Shown: positions 1-10,488 of the stretch, one piece after another
Numbering within the stretch: position 1 is the first letter of the stretch
Layout of the letters: each line of letters starts with the position of its first letter
DNA from: Entomortierella parvispora
Taxonomy: Eukaryota > Mortierellomycota > Mortierellomycetes > Mortierellales > Mortierellaceae
Assembly: GCA_963573315.1 (NCBI GenBank)
Contig: OY752147.1
Span: forward strand, 2,480,001 to 2,544,000
Reading direction: 5' to 3'
Length of the DNA stretch: 64,000 bases
Notes under the pieces: generated by a model
What the model was told of the DNA's origin: nothing
The model's database searches: none
The model's input: only the letters and a program-made list of their open reading frames with translations
Made by a program: the position numbers and the translations under genes

Positions 1-2
1 AG

Positions 3-1295
3 AATAGAATCTTGTTATCCTACAGGGTTGAATTCACCCCTTTCCACAATGACTTCTCTCACTGCTCCCCCGTCACTGGTCACGATTCCCACGGAGACAC
101 TGGAAGAGATTTTGCTGTACCTCAGTCAAGCAGATCTTTGTTATTGTGTCTGTACCTCTTGAGAGTGGAACAGGACCCTGATCCCTTACGCTTTTCATTG
201 ATACATACAAACAAGTCGGCCTCTTCTATAGGGAGGGAACTCAGCACGCCTTGAAGAGGAATGCGTCGTTTATCCGCGAGCTACGTCTCATCCACAGGTC
301 GATGTACGATCAATTCCTTCCAACGTTGGAGACTGTCCACTCTGAACCAGACATAAGCCAACACTCTGTCTACAGGACCGGCCTTTTCACCCGCCTGCAC
401 ACCTTGGAGTTGTTATTTTTCAATTGTCCGAAGAACTCTATCCAAGGAAACATGGCGGCTCTTGTTCGACAAAACCCCTTTCTCGGACGCCTCAAGTTCA
501 GAGCGCGGATGAGCTCGAAGGATGTTAAAGTTGGTAAAAGAGTGCGCACCGAATCTGGAGGACTTTGATCTGGACAAGCTGTGGGGATGTTGCCGAACTT
601 CTTGAGGCCATTCCTGAGAGTATTCGCATTTTAAGACTGAGAAATGTTCGTCAGTTGGTACCACAATCGTCAACCGTGGCTCTGAAAACCGATCATATGG
701 GCCCGCCAGCAAGGAAAGCGCGTCCCCATCTTGCACTCGAGTATTTCGAGATCTCTAGTTCTCCGGGAGCAATGCAATCGGATATTGTGATTCATTTCCT
801 CAAGGGCTGCGTTCCTAAGCTACAGACAGTCCGTGGCACTCCCTTTACATGGCACAAGGTCAACGTGGCTGTTTTACAAGCCCTGTCGAGTATTGGTTTC
901 GTTTGGACGGCGTTACGTCAGGATAATCTGTCGCTTTATGAAGCCGACAGCAATGTGGCCACGACTATCGCCCACAGCCCCTGGAGCGTGATAGAGGCCT
1001 ACACACGGTGGTTTGGGCCAATGGCTGTCAAAGCGCTGGTAGAGAACTGTGACAATCTCACGGTGCTCAATATCATGGAACCCAGGAACACGGCACTCAC
1101 GGGCGCGCACATGCAAACAATTCTGTCCAAGGCCAAGAACCTGAAATCTCTTCAAGTCCATTGGCTCCTGAGTGCTCAAAAGATCAGTGCGACGGATATT
1201 CTCGCATCCCAGTGGGTAACCACGGCCTTGGAACACATTGACTTCAAGATTCACGTCCCTCGTATCTTTGACGAAGATATGACCGAAGAGGACGA
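3..1295. repeat. Long direct repeat, left copy
   Basis: This block reads the same as 4004-5296 at a constant offset of 4001 bases. By eye I found no mismatch inside it. Positions 1-2 already differ from 4002-4003, and similarity drops abruptly after 1295. It carries the 5' four fifths of a broken F-box/LRR gene together with that gene's inactivating lesions, so the copying was recent. An assembly error could imitate this pattern. Confidence 0.9.
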
Positions 1296-1676
1296 CCGAG
1301 TGGCGGCTATCGAGACCTCTCGAAACATCCAACGACAGCTCCTCCGGCGCTTGAGACAACAAATACATCTCAAAAATCTCGTAATTGGGTGGTACGGCCA
1401 CCACTGCCGGGACCGGGATGAGTGGGTACCAACACGATTGCGTCGAGTTCACATTGGAGACTGGGCTGGATGAGCTGAAGGAGCTCAAGAAACTTGAGCT
1501 GTTGAATATCAGCCACATGGATCACCGCGTCGGAGTGCCAGAACTTGAGTGGATGATCGATAATTGGCCTCGAATCCACCGTATCTATGGCATGCGGAAT
1601 CCCCTCCATCTGAGCGACTTGGTGAAAGAGTGGTTGGAGATCAGTCGCCCCTTCAGAAGATGTCGTTTCCAATAAA
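49..1676 (+). pseudogene. F-box/LRR pseudogene, left (recombinant) copy
   Basis: The segment is homologous over its whole length to the intact gene at 1798-3441. Reading starts at an ATG at 49 (MTSLTAPPSLVTIPTETLEE, an F-box-like start) but meets TGA after 37 codons, where the intact copy has an arginine codon. The frame then changes near 250 and again near 530-565, where the sequence for APNLEDFDLDKLWG is split between frames. From 565 a long frame runs to 1473, and a one-base insertion at about 1388-1390 pushes the last 95 codons into yet another frame ending at 1675. Up to 1295 it equals the right copy (4050 onward); after that it follows the intact middle gene. No set of GT-AG introns that I could find repairs it. 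Confidence 0.85.
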
Positions 1677-1746
1677 CAAATACAATTTTGTGTGTGCGCC
1701 TTCTTATTTGAGCAAAGTGTGCTTGGAGGCGCAGTTTTGCATGCGA

Positions 1747-1753
1747 TATAAAG
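1747..1753 (+). promoter_or_regulatory. TATA-like box of the intact F-box gene
   Basis: TATAAAG lies about 45 bases before the ATG at 1798. A start site 25-30 bases downstream would leave a 5' leader of about 20 bases. The broken right copy lacks this motif at the same distance. Confidence 0.4.
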
Positions 1754-1797
1754 ATCCGCTACTGTGCACACCGAAGGTCCCTTCTCGTTCCGTTCAG

Positions 1798-3441
1798 ATG
1801 ACTTCCCTCAACAATCCCCCTACACTGCTCACGATTCCCACGGAGATCATTGAGGCGATCCTTCCAGACCTCCGCCAAAGCGACCTTTGTCAATGTGTTC
1901 TCGCATCTCGAGGATGGAACAGGATCTTCATCCCTTATCTCTGGCAGAGCCTGGTCATACATTCACGCAAGCGCGCCGACAGGTTCGGTGGGGATGAGGC
2001 CCAACAAGCACTGAAGAGGAATGCATCATATGTCCGCGAGCTACGTCTTGCCCACGTGTCGTTGTATGATCAGTTCCTCCCAAAATTGGTGACCGTTTAC
2101 TCCGAGATGGGCGTGGTCGAACATGTCATTCACAAGATAGGTCCTCTCTCCCGTTTACATTCCTTGGAGTTGTGCTATATGAGACTTCCGAAGGGCGCCA
2201 CACTCGACAAAGGCATCTTTGCACTGGTTCAACAAAATCTTTCTCTCCGGCGCCTCAAGATTAGTCTGCATATGGAATCTTCAATGTTGGCTCTGCTGGT
2301 GACAAAGTACATACCAAATCTGGAGGACCTCGATGTGGACATTGCGTGGAAGGGAGATCTCAGAGAGCTGCTTGAGAACCTTCCAGAGAGTATTCGCCTT
2401 CTAAGAATGAAAGACATCCGACACGTCAAGCCAAAACCACCATCAGCAAAAGTCTCCAACCCCGATGAAGCGAGCCTGGTGAAAAGGAAGATGCGACTTC
2501 ATCATTCCCTCGAGTGTCTGGATATCTCTGGCAACATTGACACAAACCTGGAAAATGTTCTGGCTGGGTTCTTTGAGAGTTGCGGCCCCAAACTAAAGAC
2601 TATCAGGGGTATGGCGTATAATTGGTCCATCAGTTGCGCACCTATAGCCAAAGCTCTCTCAAACACTGGTTTCGTACGGATAGAGTTGCGGCGGAATTTA
2701 TTTCTGAACAGGAAACCTGATGATGATGTGGCCAAGATCATTGCCAGTTCTCCCTGGACCGTTATTGACTTGTGTACACAATGTTTGGGACCCATGGCTG
2801 TCAGCGCCCTTTTGAACAATTGTGACAACCTGACGGTGCTCAATATCATAGAGCCTGGCAACCCTGCGCCCACAAGCGCGCACATGCAAACCATTCTGTC
2901 CAAGGCCAGGAATCTGAAATCCCTCCAAGTCTATTGGTACTTCGATGCTCAAACTATCAGAGCGACAGATATTCTCGCGACCCAGTGGGCAAGCACAACC
3001 TTGGAGCACATCGATTTCATGATTCACGTCCCTCGCGTCTTTGACGAGGATATCACCGAAGAGGACGACCAAGCGGCGGCTATCGAGACTTCTCGAAACA
3101 TCCAGCGACAGCTCCTCCGGCGCCTGGGACAACAAATACATCTCAAGAAGCTGGTAATTGGTGGTACGGCCATCGCTGCCAGGACCGGGCTGAGAGGGTA
3201 CCAGCGCGATTGCGTCGAGTTCACATTGGAGGCTGGGCTGGATGAGCTGAAGGAGCTCAAGAAACTTGAGCTGTTGAATATCAGATACATGGATCACCGT
3301 GCCGGAGTGCCAGAGCTTGAGTGGATGATCGATAATTGGCCTCGAATCCACCGTATCTATGGCATGCGGAATCCCCTCCATCCGAGCGACTTGGTGAAAG
3401 AGTGGTTAAAGATCAATCTGTCCTCCTGGGGATGGGTCTAA
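1798..3441 (+). CDS. F-box/LRR-like protein, intact tandem copy
   Basis: A single uninterrupted frame encodes 547 residues. The frame is open further upstream, but the ATG at 1798 aligns with the starts of both neighbouring copies and follows a TATA-like box. Residues 8-50 (LLTIPTEIIEAILPDL, then CVLASRGWNRIFIPYLWQ) look like an F-box, the Skp1-binding module of SCF ubiquitin ligases. The rest has irregular leucine-rich repeats such as LRELRLAHVSL-type strands, NLEDLDVDI and NLTVLNIIEP, which usually hold the substrate. It is flanked by two decayed copies and seems to be the only functional member here. The substrate is unknown. Large F-box/LRR families of this layout are common in Mortierella-like fungi, from general knowledge. 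Confidence 0.85.
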   Translation: MTSLNNPPTLLTIPTEIIEAILPDLRQSDLCQCVLASRGWNRIFIPYLWQSLVIHSRKRADRFGGDEAQQALKRNASYVRELRLAHVSLYDQFLPKLVTVYSEMGVVEHVIHKIGPLSRLHSLELCYMRLPKGATLDKGIFALVQQNLSLRRLKISLHMESSMLALLVTKYIPNLEDLDVDIAWKGDLRELLENLPESIRLLRMKDIRHVKPKPPSAKVSNPDEASLVKRKMRLHHSLECLDISGNIDTNLENVLAGFFESCGPKLKTIRGMAYNWSISCAPIAKALSNTGFVRIELRRNLFLNRKPDDDVAKIIASSPWTVIDLCTQCLGPMAVSALLNNCDNLTVLNIIEPGNPAPTSAHMQTILSKARNLKSLQVYWYFDAQTIRATDILATQWASTTLEHIDFMIHVPRVFDEDITEEDDQAAAIETSRNIQRQLLRRLGQQIHLKKLVIGGTAIAARTGLRGYQRDCVEFTLEAGLDELKELKKLELLNIRYMDHRAGVPELEWMIDNWPRIHRIYGMRNPLHPSDLVKEWLKINLSSWGWV

Positions 3442-4049
3442 GGAACAATATACGTAGGGTACAGGAAATATACAAATATACACGCCAATAGATACGATAT
3501 TCTCACAGAGACGCGAGAATGGAGGCAAAGGACGCGAGATCATGTGCAGGAATGGTGTCAAGAGACGCGAGATTATGCACAGAAATGCGGGATACGATAT
3601 ACCTATGTCTGACAGTCGGATAAGCTGCAGAAACATATTTAGTCTTTGTGGCAGCTGGCGCGAGAATTGGTGGCAAGATATGATGTTGATGGTGAGGTGT
3701 GTGTGTGTGTGTGTGTGTGAGGGAGGGGGGGGGGGGGGGTCTTCTAACGCGCGGGAGGAAGTTACTACAGTGTAACTCAACTCCTTCTTTTGGTCGAGGG
3801 GATCGTAAGACATTCAATATATTGCTTCGGCCATGGAGACCAAAACAGAGTCAGAGTAACTTCAAAGTGGAATCATGTGAATCGGCGCGCTCAGGGGAGG
3901 TCACAAAGGTCATGAGATGTTTGATTTATTTATGAATCTCTTCTCCCTCTGCCCTGCACGATTTGGCAAAGTCCCATGCATGTGGGGCGAAGTTCGCAGC
4001 TGAAATAGAATCTTGTTATCCTACAGGGTTGAATTCACCCCTTTCCACA
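3442..4049. other. Intergenic spacer between F-box copies
   Basis: There is no convincing gene. The stretch 3505-3600 holds three loosely repeated GACGCGAGA motifs about 25-35 bases apart. A GT run followed by a G run lies at 3697-3739. The last 46 bases belong to the long direct repeat. Confidence 0.6.
3697..3739 (+). repeat. GT microsatellite followed by poly-G
   Basis: About eleven GT dinucleotides run directly into a G tract broken by single A bases. It lies between two F-box copies. Confidence 0.95.
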
Positions 4050-5296
4050 ATGACTTCTCTCACTGCTCCCCCGTCACTGGTCACGATTCCCACGGAGACA
4101 CTGGAAGAGATTTTGCTGTACCTCAGTCAAGCAGATCTTTGTTATTGTGTCTGTACCTCTTGAGAGTGGAACAGGACCCTGATCCCTTACGCTTTTCATT
4201 GATACATACAAACAAGTCGGCCTCTTCTATAGGGAGGGAACTCAGCACGCCTTGAAGAGGAATGCGTCGTTTATCCGCGAGCTACGTCTCATCCACAGGT
4301 CGATGTACGATCAATTCCTTCCAACGTTGGAGACTGTCCACTCTGAACCAGACATAAGCCAACACTCTGTCTACAGGACCGGCCTTTTCACCCGCCTGCA
4401 CACCTTGGAGTTGTTATTTTTCAATTGTCCGAAGAACTCTATCCAAGGAAACATGGCGGCTCTTGTTCGACAAAACCCCTTTCTCGGACGCCTCAAGTTC
4501 AGAGCGCGGATGAGCTCGAAGGATGTTAAAGTTGGTAAAAGAGTGCGCACCGAATCTGGAGGACTTTGATCTGGACAAGCTGTGGGGATGTTGCCGAACT
4601 TCTTGAGGCCATTCCTGAGAGTATTCGCATTTTAAGACTGAGAAATGTTCGTCAGTTGGTACCACAATCGTCAACCGTGGCTCTGAAAACCGATCATATG
4701 GGCCCGCCAGCAAGGAAAGCGCGTCCCCATCTTGCACTCGAGTATTTCGAGATCTCTAGTTCTCCGGGAGCAATGCAATCGGATATTGTGATTCATTTCC
4801 TCAAGGGCTGCGTTCCTAAGCTACAGACAGTCCGTGGCACTCCCTTTACATGGCACAAGGTCAACGTGGCTGTTTTACAAGCCCTGTCGAGTATTGGTTT
4901 CGTTTGGACGGCGTTACGTCAGGATAATCTGTCGCTTTATGAAGCCGACAGCAATGTGGCCACGACTATCGCCCACAGCCCCTGGAGCGTGATAGAGGCC
5001 TACACACGGTGGTTTGGGCCAATGGCTGTCAAAGCGCTGGTAGAGAACTGTGACAATCTCACGGTGCTCAATATCATGGAACCCAGGAACACGGCACTCA
5101 CGGGCGCGCACATGCAAACAATTCTGTCCAAGGCCAAGAACCTGAAATCTCTTCAAGTCCATTGGCTCCTGAGTGCTCAAAAGATCAGTGCGACGGATAT
5201 TCTCGCATCCCAGTGGGTAACCACGGCCTTGGAACACATTGACTTCAAGATTCACGTCCCTCGTATCTTTGACGAAGATATGACCGAAGAGGACGA
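4004..5296. repeat. Long direct repeat, right copy
   Basis: This is the partner of 3-1295. The copies stand in the same orientation and enclose the intact F-box gene, so unequal exchange between them could delete or amplify that gene. Confidence 0.9.
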
Positions 5297-5683
5297 TCAA
5301 GCGGCAGCTATCGAGACTTCTCGAAACATCCAACGACAGCTCCTCCGGCGTCTGGGACAACAAATACATCTCAAGAATCTGATAGTTGGTGGTAAGATTA
5401 CTCCTGCCAGAAGTAGTTTGTTCGAGCACCAACGTAATTGCTTTGAGTTCACATTGGGGTCCGGGTTGGATGAGCTGAAGGATCTCAAGAAGCTCAAAAT
5501 GTTGGATATCCACCATATGGATCACCCCGTGTTGGAGTGCCGGAGCTAGAATGGATGGTCGATAACTGGCCTCAAATCGACATTGTTTTGGGAATATTTG
5601 ATGGCCTCCACCCTCCTATCGGAGAAGTGTGGGACTGGTTGGCGACCCATCGGCCGACATGGAAGTGTCACTCACCCTTATGA
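4050..5683 (+). pseudogene. F-box/LRR pseudogene, right copy
   Basis: This copy starts with the same 37 codons as the left copy and stops at the same TGA (4161-4163). Segments homologous to the intact gene then appear in shifted frames: from 4252 (KRNASFIRELRLIHRS), from 4566 (VAELLEAIPESIRILRLRNV) and after about 5525, where a two-base difference leads to a stop at 5547. Read in the restored frame, the tail would continue as EWMVDNWPQIDIVLG and end at TGA 5681-5683, so the full length of the old gene can still be traced. Its last 390 bases are diverged from both other copies, so it is an older paralogue and probably the parent of the left copy's 5' part. Confidence 0.85.
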
Positions 5684-5949
5684 TCTTCTCAGTGTCGGGT
5701 AATCATCACTTGGATCACCACGCATGACTGCCAGCGCCCGGTAAATGATCAGAGTTGATTCTTCATCCACACGTTCTGGTGAAAGACTGACTGGCCGTCC
5801 ATCTAACCTCATGAAAGCGATAGTGAAGCCTAGTGCAACTGGTCACGAATAAAGAGAATGTTTTTCTTCTCGTTGTTTTGTTAAAAAGTTTTTTTTATTT
5901 GTCAAAGTCGAGCTTCCCACACGAGAGTGCGTTGGAAGACCAAGACTCT

Positions 5950-6894
5950 TTAGTCAAACTTGAACATGGTGCGGGTGCTTGCGTCCAACTCATGGTAACG
6001 GGTCGACTCTTGCCACTTCTTCATGGATGGGTGGGCCTTGACGGTCTCACGGACCTTCCAGAGGTTAGGAGACTTTTCCTTGGAGATACCAACCTCATTC
6101 GCGCCCTTGGGATGCAACAACAAGAGACGATCAATCAACGTGGCAGTCTTGATGTCTGCCAAAGTCGTGTGGTTTCCAACATAGTGGCCATTGCTTCCGT
6201 TCTTTGCGAGGTGAGCCTCGTGCAAGGTCACAAACTTGGCAATAGAATCGGCGTAAAACTTGTTGGCTTCTTCGACTCGGTTCTCGAAGGGTCCGTTCAA
6301 GACCTTAATACCAAACATGAACATGGCGGTATCGGCCGAGTTGAAAAACTCGTTGACCTTGTGCTCTTCCCATGCGTTCTTGCCCAACAAGTGGAATTTC
6401 TTGGCCAAGTAGCGATCAATTGCCTGAGATTCCGAGAGCTCGAGAACTGTACCATCGGTGGTAGTCTCATAAACGACGGGGAGGCATTGGAAAGGAGTCT
6501 TTGCCTTTTGGTTAGCCCAGTCCTAGAAGAGAGTGAAGAAGATGCAGAGAGGAAGAGAGGGGGAGCGTGAGAAATTGAGAGATGCACGGACACGTTCGTC
6601 ACATCGCGCTAAAAGGGATCCTTTTTTTTTTTTCCAAACGTGCACTGTCGCTGGGCTGGGGGGCAGCAGATGATAACGATCGAGTGAATAAAGAAACATT
6701 CGCGCAAGAGGTTCACTTACGACTCCGATTTCCTCCCACTTGGCGTCACCATAGGCGAGGAGATTACGGGTAAGCTCTCCACGACCGTGAAGTCCAAAGT
6801 AAAGGAACTTGAAAGTTGAATCGTGCGAGTTCACGGCGTGAGAAAGCACCTCGGACGAGGCGTGGGTAGCGACAGGAAGGGTAGTGTTGGCCAT
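5950..6894 (-). CDS. Glutathione S-transferase (sigma/alpha-like)
   Basis: There are two exons, 6721-6894 and 5950-6522, joined over a GT-AG intron (donor GTAAGT, acceptor TTCTAG); the product is 248 residues. The N-terminal thioredoxin-like half begins FKFLYFGLHGRGELTRNLLA (residues 28-47), with Tyr32 placed like the catalytic tyrosine of sigma/alpha GSTs. It continues through W-NQK-TPF-LPVVYE and the glutathione-binding ESQAIDRYLAKKF (89-101). The helical C-terminal half follows. The ATG at 6894 has a good context (A at -3, G at +4). The frame stays open upstream to another ATG at 7071, adding 59 residues that resemble a mitochondrial presequence. The intron holds a T-rich run on the minus strand. 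Family confidence is high; substrate is unknown. Confidence 0.88.
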
Positions 6895-7060
6895 TGTTGC
6901 TGAAGGACGGATCTTGCTGTATGTTCTTGAGGAGATGGTATCGAGTCGTCGAAACTGCTGCTGAGGCTGCTTGAAGAGAGGCAAGTGTGAAGTGGGTGAG
7001 AGGGTGGCTGCTGGTGAGGAAGAATAAAAACGAAAAGTGGCCGTGGCAATTGTCGACAAC

Positions 7061-7068
7061 CTTTTATA
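7061..7068 (-). promoter_or_regulatory. TATA box of the GST gene
   Basis: TATAAAAG on the minus strand lies about 170 bases before the GST start at 6894. It overlaps the upstream in-frame ATG (7069-7071), so transcripts initiated from this box should begin downstream of that ATG and use the inner start. Confidence 0.55.
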
Positions 7069-7071
7069 CAT

Positions 7072-7678
7072 TTTCCCGTCCTGTGTACTGTGAGGAGTGA
7101 GTGAGTGGAAGGAGCAAAACCAACGGGTGTCGTCAACTGGCGTGAGATACAACCAAGCCAAAGCGCGTTCCAGTTTTGCTGAATAATTCAAATGCTTGAG
7201 AGTGTCTTTTGCACTCAAGGGGCGCCATTCAGTTGAAAGCGACGAGATGACAAATTGAAGCCGTGCGCGCGTCCGTCCGATGGGGCCCATACAACCTCCG
7301 CTCTCTCCCCCTCCATGGATGTCAATGTTGCTTCAACCCTCCTGCTTTTTTTCCTTTTTCACACAGCTCACGTAGGCTATTTTCATCCAGTGGCACCGCC
7401 CCTAAGTTTGATCCGGCACAACGCAATCATCGCGCGGGTTCTCCCCTCCCGAGCACGCAATCAGGAGGTGTTTATGGGCACAGCAACACGGGGGCGGACT
7501 GGAAGGACATCATGGAATGCTATGCGTAGGTACGTGACTATAAGCTGCAAAAGCCCAGACATAGTAAAGACGCGTTGCTGGGCGAGATGTTCTCCACAAG
7601 CAGCTGTCTGCTGAAAAGGGAAAGAGTAAGGCGTGTGATTCCTTGTTTTGGTATTATCTGTATTGTTGTCTACTGGCT
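7072..7678. other. Spacer between GST and dehydrogenase genes
   Basis: I see no gene. It should contain the GST upstream region and the 3' end of the dehydrogenase gene. The open frames here are short and have no recognisable product. Confidence 0.6.
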
Positions 7679-8845
7679 CTACTGCTTGCGATGGGAAGCC
7701 AAAGATTCATCATCCCAGGAAAAGAACTTGCCGCTAATCGAGCTCGGGGCCTTGACTGCCAAGCTAGCAATAACATGGCCGGGTTGGTCGGGATGAAGAA
7801 GGGCCTTGGTCTCGTGCAGATTGACGAACTTGGCATGCTGGGCAGGGACCATTCCGTGGACGCCTATTTCAAGGACGTACATCATTATCAATTCACGACG
7901 ATCAATGTTTTGTTAGATAATGAACAACTACGTTTTTGCTGCCGCAAGAGTTGTTGCAAGTCTTTGTCCTTACCCTTCTCGCGAATGAATCCCTGCATCT
8001 CGGTATCAACAACGCCAGGACGGATCGAGACAGTTGTGATATCAGACTCTTCCGTGGCGAGAATTTCACCAAACATCTTCAAGGCAGCCTTGGATCTAAA
8101 GGGTTAGGAAAAAAGAAGAAGAAAGAGAACCCGAATTAGAAAGGAAACCCATTTCACTGAAGCGGATCCATGAACATGCTCGTTAGAGTTTTAACCTACG
8201 TGCAGTAGGCACCCCAGCCATGGTAGGGGTTGATAGCAGCTCCGGAGCTGACCAGGACCACACGACCCTTGGATGCACGGAGGGCTGGAAGGGCATGCTG
8301 GACGATGGTAACGATCGAGAAGAAGTTGATGTCAAAGGCTCTAAGATGTCGACATCGATCAAGAAGAAGAGAGGGTCAATTGAGTTTGATCTCGCCTATC
8401 ATTGATATGACCTAATTTCCACCGTACTTCTTCCAGTCCTCGACAGTCGTGCTAGAGACAGGGCCTAAAGGATCGAGCACTCTATTCATTTCGGAAGGAA
8501 ATGGCCGTTAGATCGTTGTGTGTTGACGTATCTTTGCACGTCAATCACCCGCCCCTGCCTTTACCCAGCATTGAGGACAAGACCATTAAGGTGACCGGAC
8601 CAAGATTTTGCTGCGAGGACGACAGCCTCAGTAACGGTCGACTCTGCAGTAACGTCTCCAACCACAAACTTGAACCGGTCCTTGAGCTGCAGATCAATCT
8701 CGATATGGCGGGATAGCTGCTGGAGCGCTTCCTGGGAACGGGCCACACCGATGACATTGGCGCCGAGGTTTTGAATGGCGAGAAGGGCAATGCTGCGACC
8801 AATGCCGCGTGACGCACCTGTGACGATGATAGTGGGGTTCGTCAT
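7679..8845 (-). CDS. Short-chain dehydrogenase/reductase
   Basis: Five exons (8565-8845, 8423-8481, 8200-8338, 7974-8095, 7679-7863) encode 261 residues. All introns are GT-AG and all junctions restore conserved sequence. The Rossmann motif TGASRGIG is at residues 9-16, LNAG at about 91-94, a catalytic-type serine in VVLVSSGAA near 145, and the active-site Y158-C-T-S-K162 spans the exon 3/4 junction. IRPGVVDTEM follows, as usual for the family. The start at 8845 puts the nucleotide-binding strand close to the N terminus; an ATG 24 codons upstream is possible but less typical. It resembles small cytosolic benzil or sepiapterin reductase-like SDRs that use NADPH. The substrate is unknown. Confidence 0.88.
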
Positions 8846-9224
8846 GGTGACTGACTGGATGCGATGCGACAGACAATCGCTCCCAAAGTAATCTTCATGC
8901 TGTGCATTCGAAGGCATGCAGCAGCACAGGTTCGGTGACGTAGAGGTGGCGGAGGACTTCCGCGCATCTAGCGCGGCGAGACGCGTCGCGCCTCTTCATC
9001 ACCACATCCTCCGTTTTATAGTTCAAGTAGCATTAGTTTACAGGTAAACTCGTTAATTCCGTTTGCTTGTTGTACCATTGTCTTGACAGCCACCCTTGAG
9101 GAGACCATGCAGTCCATTGGATTCTCGCTGAGATCCTTGGTTACGTAATGTCGTGGGAGTCTGGGACTGGTGCATGAGCTCCAGGAGGACACCCATGAAA
9201 GACGTTCGACCTGAAAGTGCAGAT

Positions 9225-9272
9225 ACTTTTGTACTTTACCCCTTGACCACTTTTGTACTTACCCCTTGACCA
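9225..9272 (+). repeat. Two-copy 24-bp direct repeat
   Basis: ACTTTTGTACTT(T)ACCCCTTGACC occurs twice head to tail. The second copy lacks one T. Confidence 0.85.
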
Positions 9273-10003
9273 CCTCTGCTACTTTCTGTCGTTCCCTTCT
9301 CGCCTTAAGACATAGTTGCTTCTCCTGCTACTTCCAGGATGATTCACCACAAGCACCCAGCACGTCTTGCACAACATACGGATTTATCATCTATTGCCAC
9401 TTCGACTTCTTTGATAGTGCCCCTGATATGTCGGAGCTAGCACATGTGGCATTTGGGTTGATGGTTTGATGGACATGGTACTGGATGCAGATAAGATGAC
9501 AAGAACCATTTTTGTTGTCTTTGAAAGAGAACATAGACATTACGCAGTTCTGGAGCGATGGAAAGCAAGTACAGAAGGCGGAGAGATCGTAAAAGGAAGT
9601 TGGGATTGATACGACACTAGTCATCGACAGGATTATGGCACAATGTGGCAATATGATATCCTCCTTATCCTATTCATGGGGTTGCATGTCTTCAGGAAAT
9701 TTAACTCATGGTCGGAACTTTGAAGTGAGGGAGACTGCGCTATGGCCATGGTTGGCCCAATACTGGAGGATGTCTTTCTGATCCAAGAGGAAGTCAGGTT
9801 TACTAGGTATCTCTCGGCTTCGTTGTGTCTACTTTTTTTGGTTTCAAGTTCAGACACTTCTCAAGACCACCCAGAGGTATCTCGAAGAGAGACGGGAAAA
9901 AGCACCGCAAGACTACCGCCCATTTCCTACTCTTGTGACACACCTGAACGTCGTTGTGCCATGAGGTCCCCTACCAAAGGATCCAAGGCCAAGAGAAAGA
10001 TTT

Positions 10004-10165
10004 GAGTCTGTTGAATCCTTTGAGTCTGTTGAATCCTTTGAGTCTGTTGGATCCTTTGAGTCTGTTGAATCCTTTGAGTCTGTTGGATCCTTTGAGTCTG
10101 TTGAATCCTTTGAGTCTGTTGAATGCTTTGAGTCCGTTGAATCCTTTGAGTCTGCTGAATCCTTT
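10004..10165 (+). repeat. 18-bp minisatellite, nine units
   Basis: The unit GAGTCTGTTGAATCCTTT is repeated nine times without spacers, with a few point variants (GGATCC for GAATCC twice, one GCTTT, one GTCC, one GCTG). A tenth partial unit follows. Because 18 is a multiple of three it gives hexapeptide repeats in every frame, for example LSLLNP on the plus strand and DSTDSK on the minus strand, but there is no gene context for them. Confidence 0.95.
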
Positions 10166-10488
10166 GAGTGCCACGGCCCTTCAAGGTGTTCATGTTGGAA
10201 TCCAAGCGCGCACACAGACCAGATCAAGGCAACCTCAAAATAAACCCAACACTATATCCGCGATACTGCAAACAATTGCCCACAGGGCTCATACTACGAT
10301 GAAACAAGAGAGAAGGGCATCTTTCCATTTCAATTATACGCCCCTTCGGTGTCATTCTTGCTAGTTTTTTATCGTGATGGATACCTTTTGTTCATGCTAT
10401 GGACGATGGAATAGTGATGATGGGGTTCGGATGAATGAATAATGAATGAGCGAGTTGTGAGAAAGATGATCCAGACAACAGGTTATTC

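Larger units (their letters stand above)
8846..10488. other. Gene-poor region with tandem repeats
   Basis: No exon-like coding sequence was recognised on either strand. The region holds an imperfect 24-base direct repeat (9225-9272) and an 18-base minisatellite (10004-10165). The frames crossing the minisatellite are open only because its unit length is a multiple of three. Confidence 0.6.

Noticed and set aside
1564-1797. N-terminal extension of the intact F-box gene by 78 codons
   Set aside because: It overlaps the 3' part of the left pseudogene in another frame and precedes the TATA-like box. The ATG at 1798 matches the paralogues.
3406-3817. Minus-strand frames of 104-135 codons with Pro and Thr-His runs
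   Set aside because: They are translations of the GT microsatellite and the G tract.
6895-7290. Full 396-base upstream extension of the GST frame (starting MGPIGRTRARL)
   Set aside because: It crosses the TATA box and the promoter. Only the part from 7071 is considered as a possible targeting peptide.
10004-10165. CRISPR-like array
   Set aside because: Units are contiguous with no spacers, and the genome is eukaryotic. It is a minisatellite.
9954-10364. Plus-strand frame with LSLLNP hexapeptide repeats, and antisense DSTDSK repeats
   Set aside because: Open frames exist in several phases only because the repeat unit is 18 bases. There is no start context and no flanking exon with recognisable sequence.
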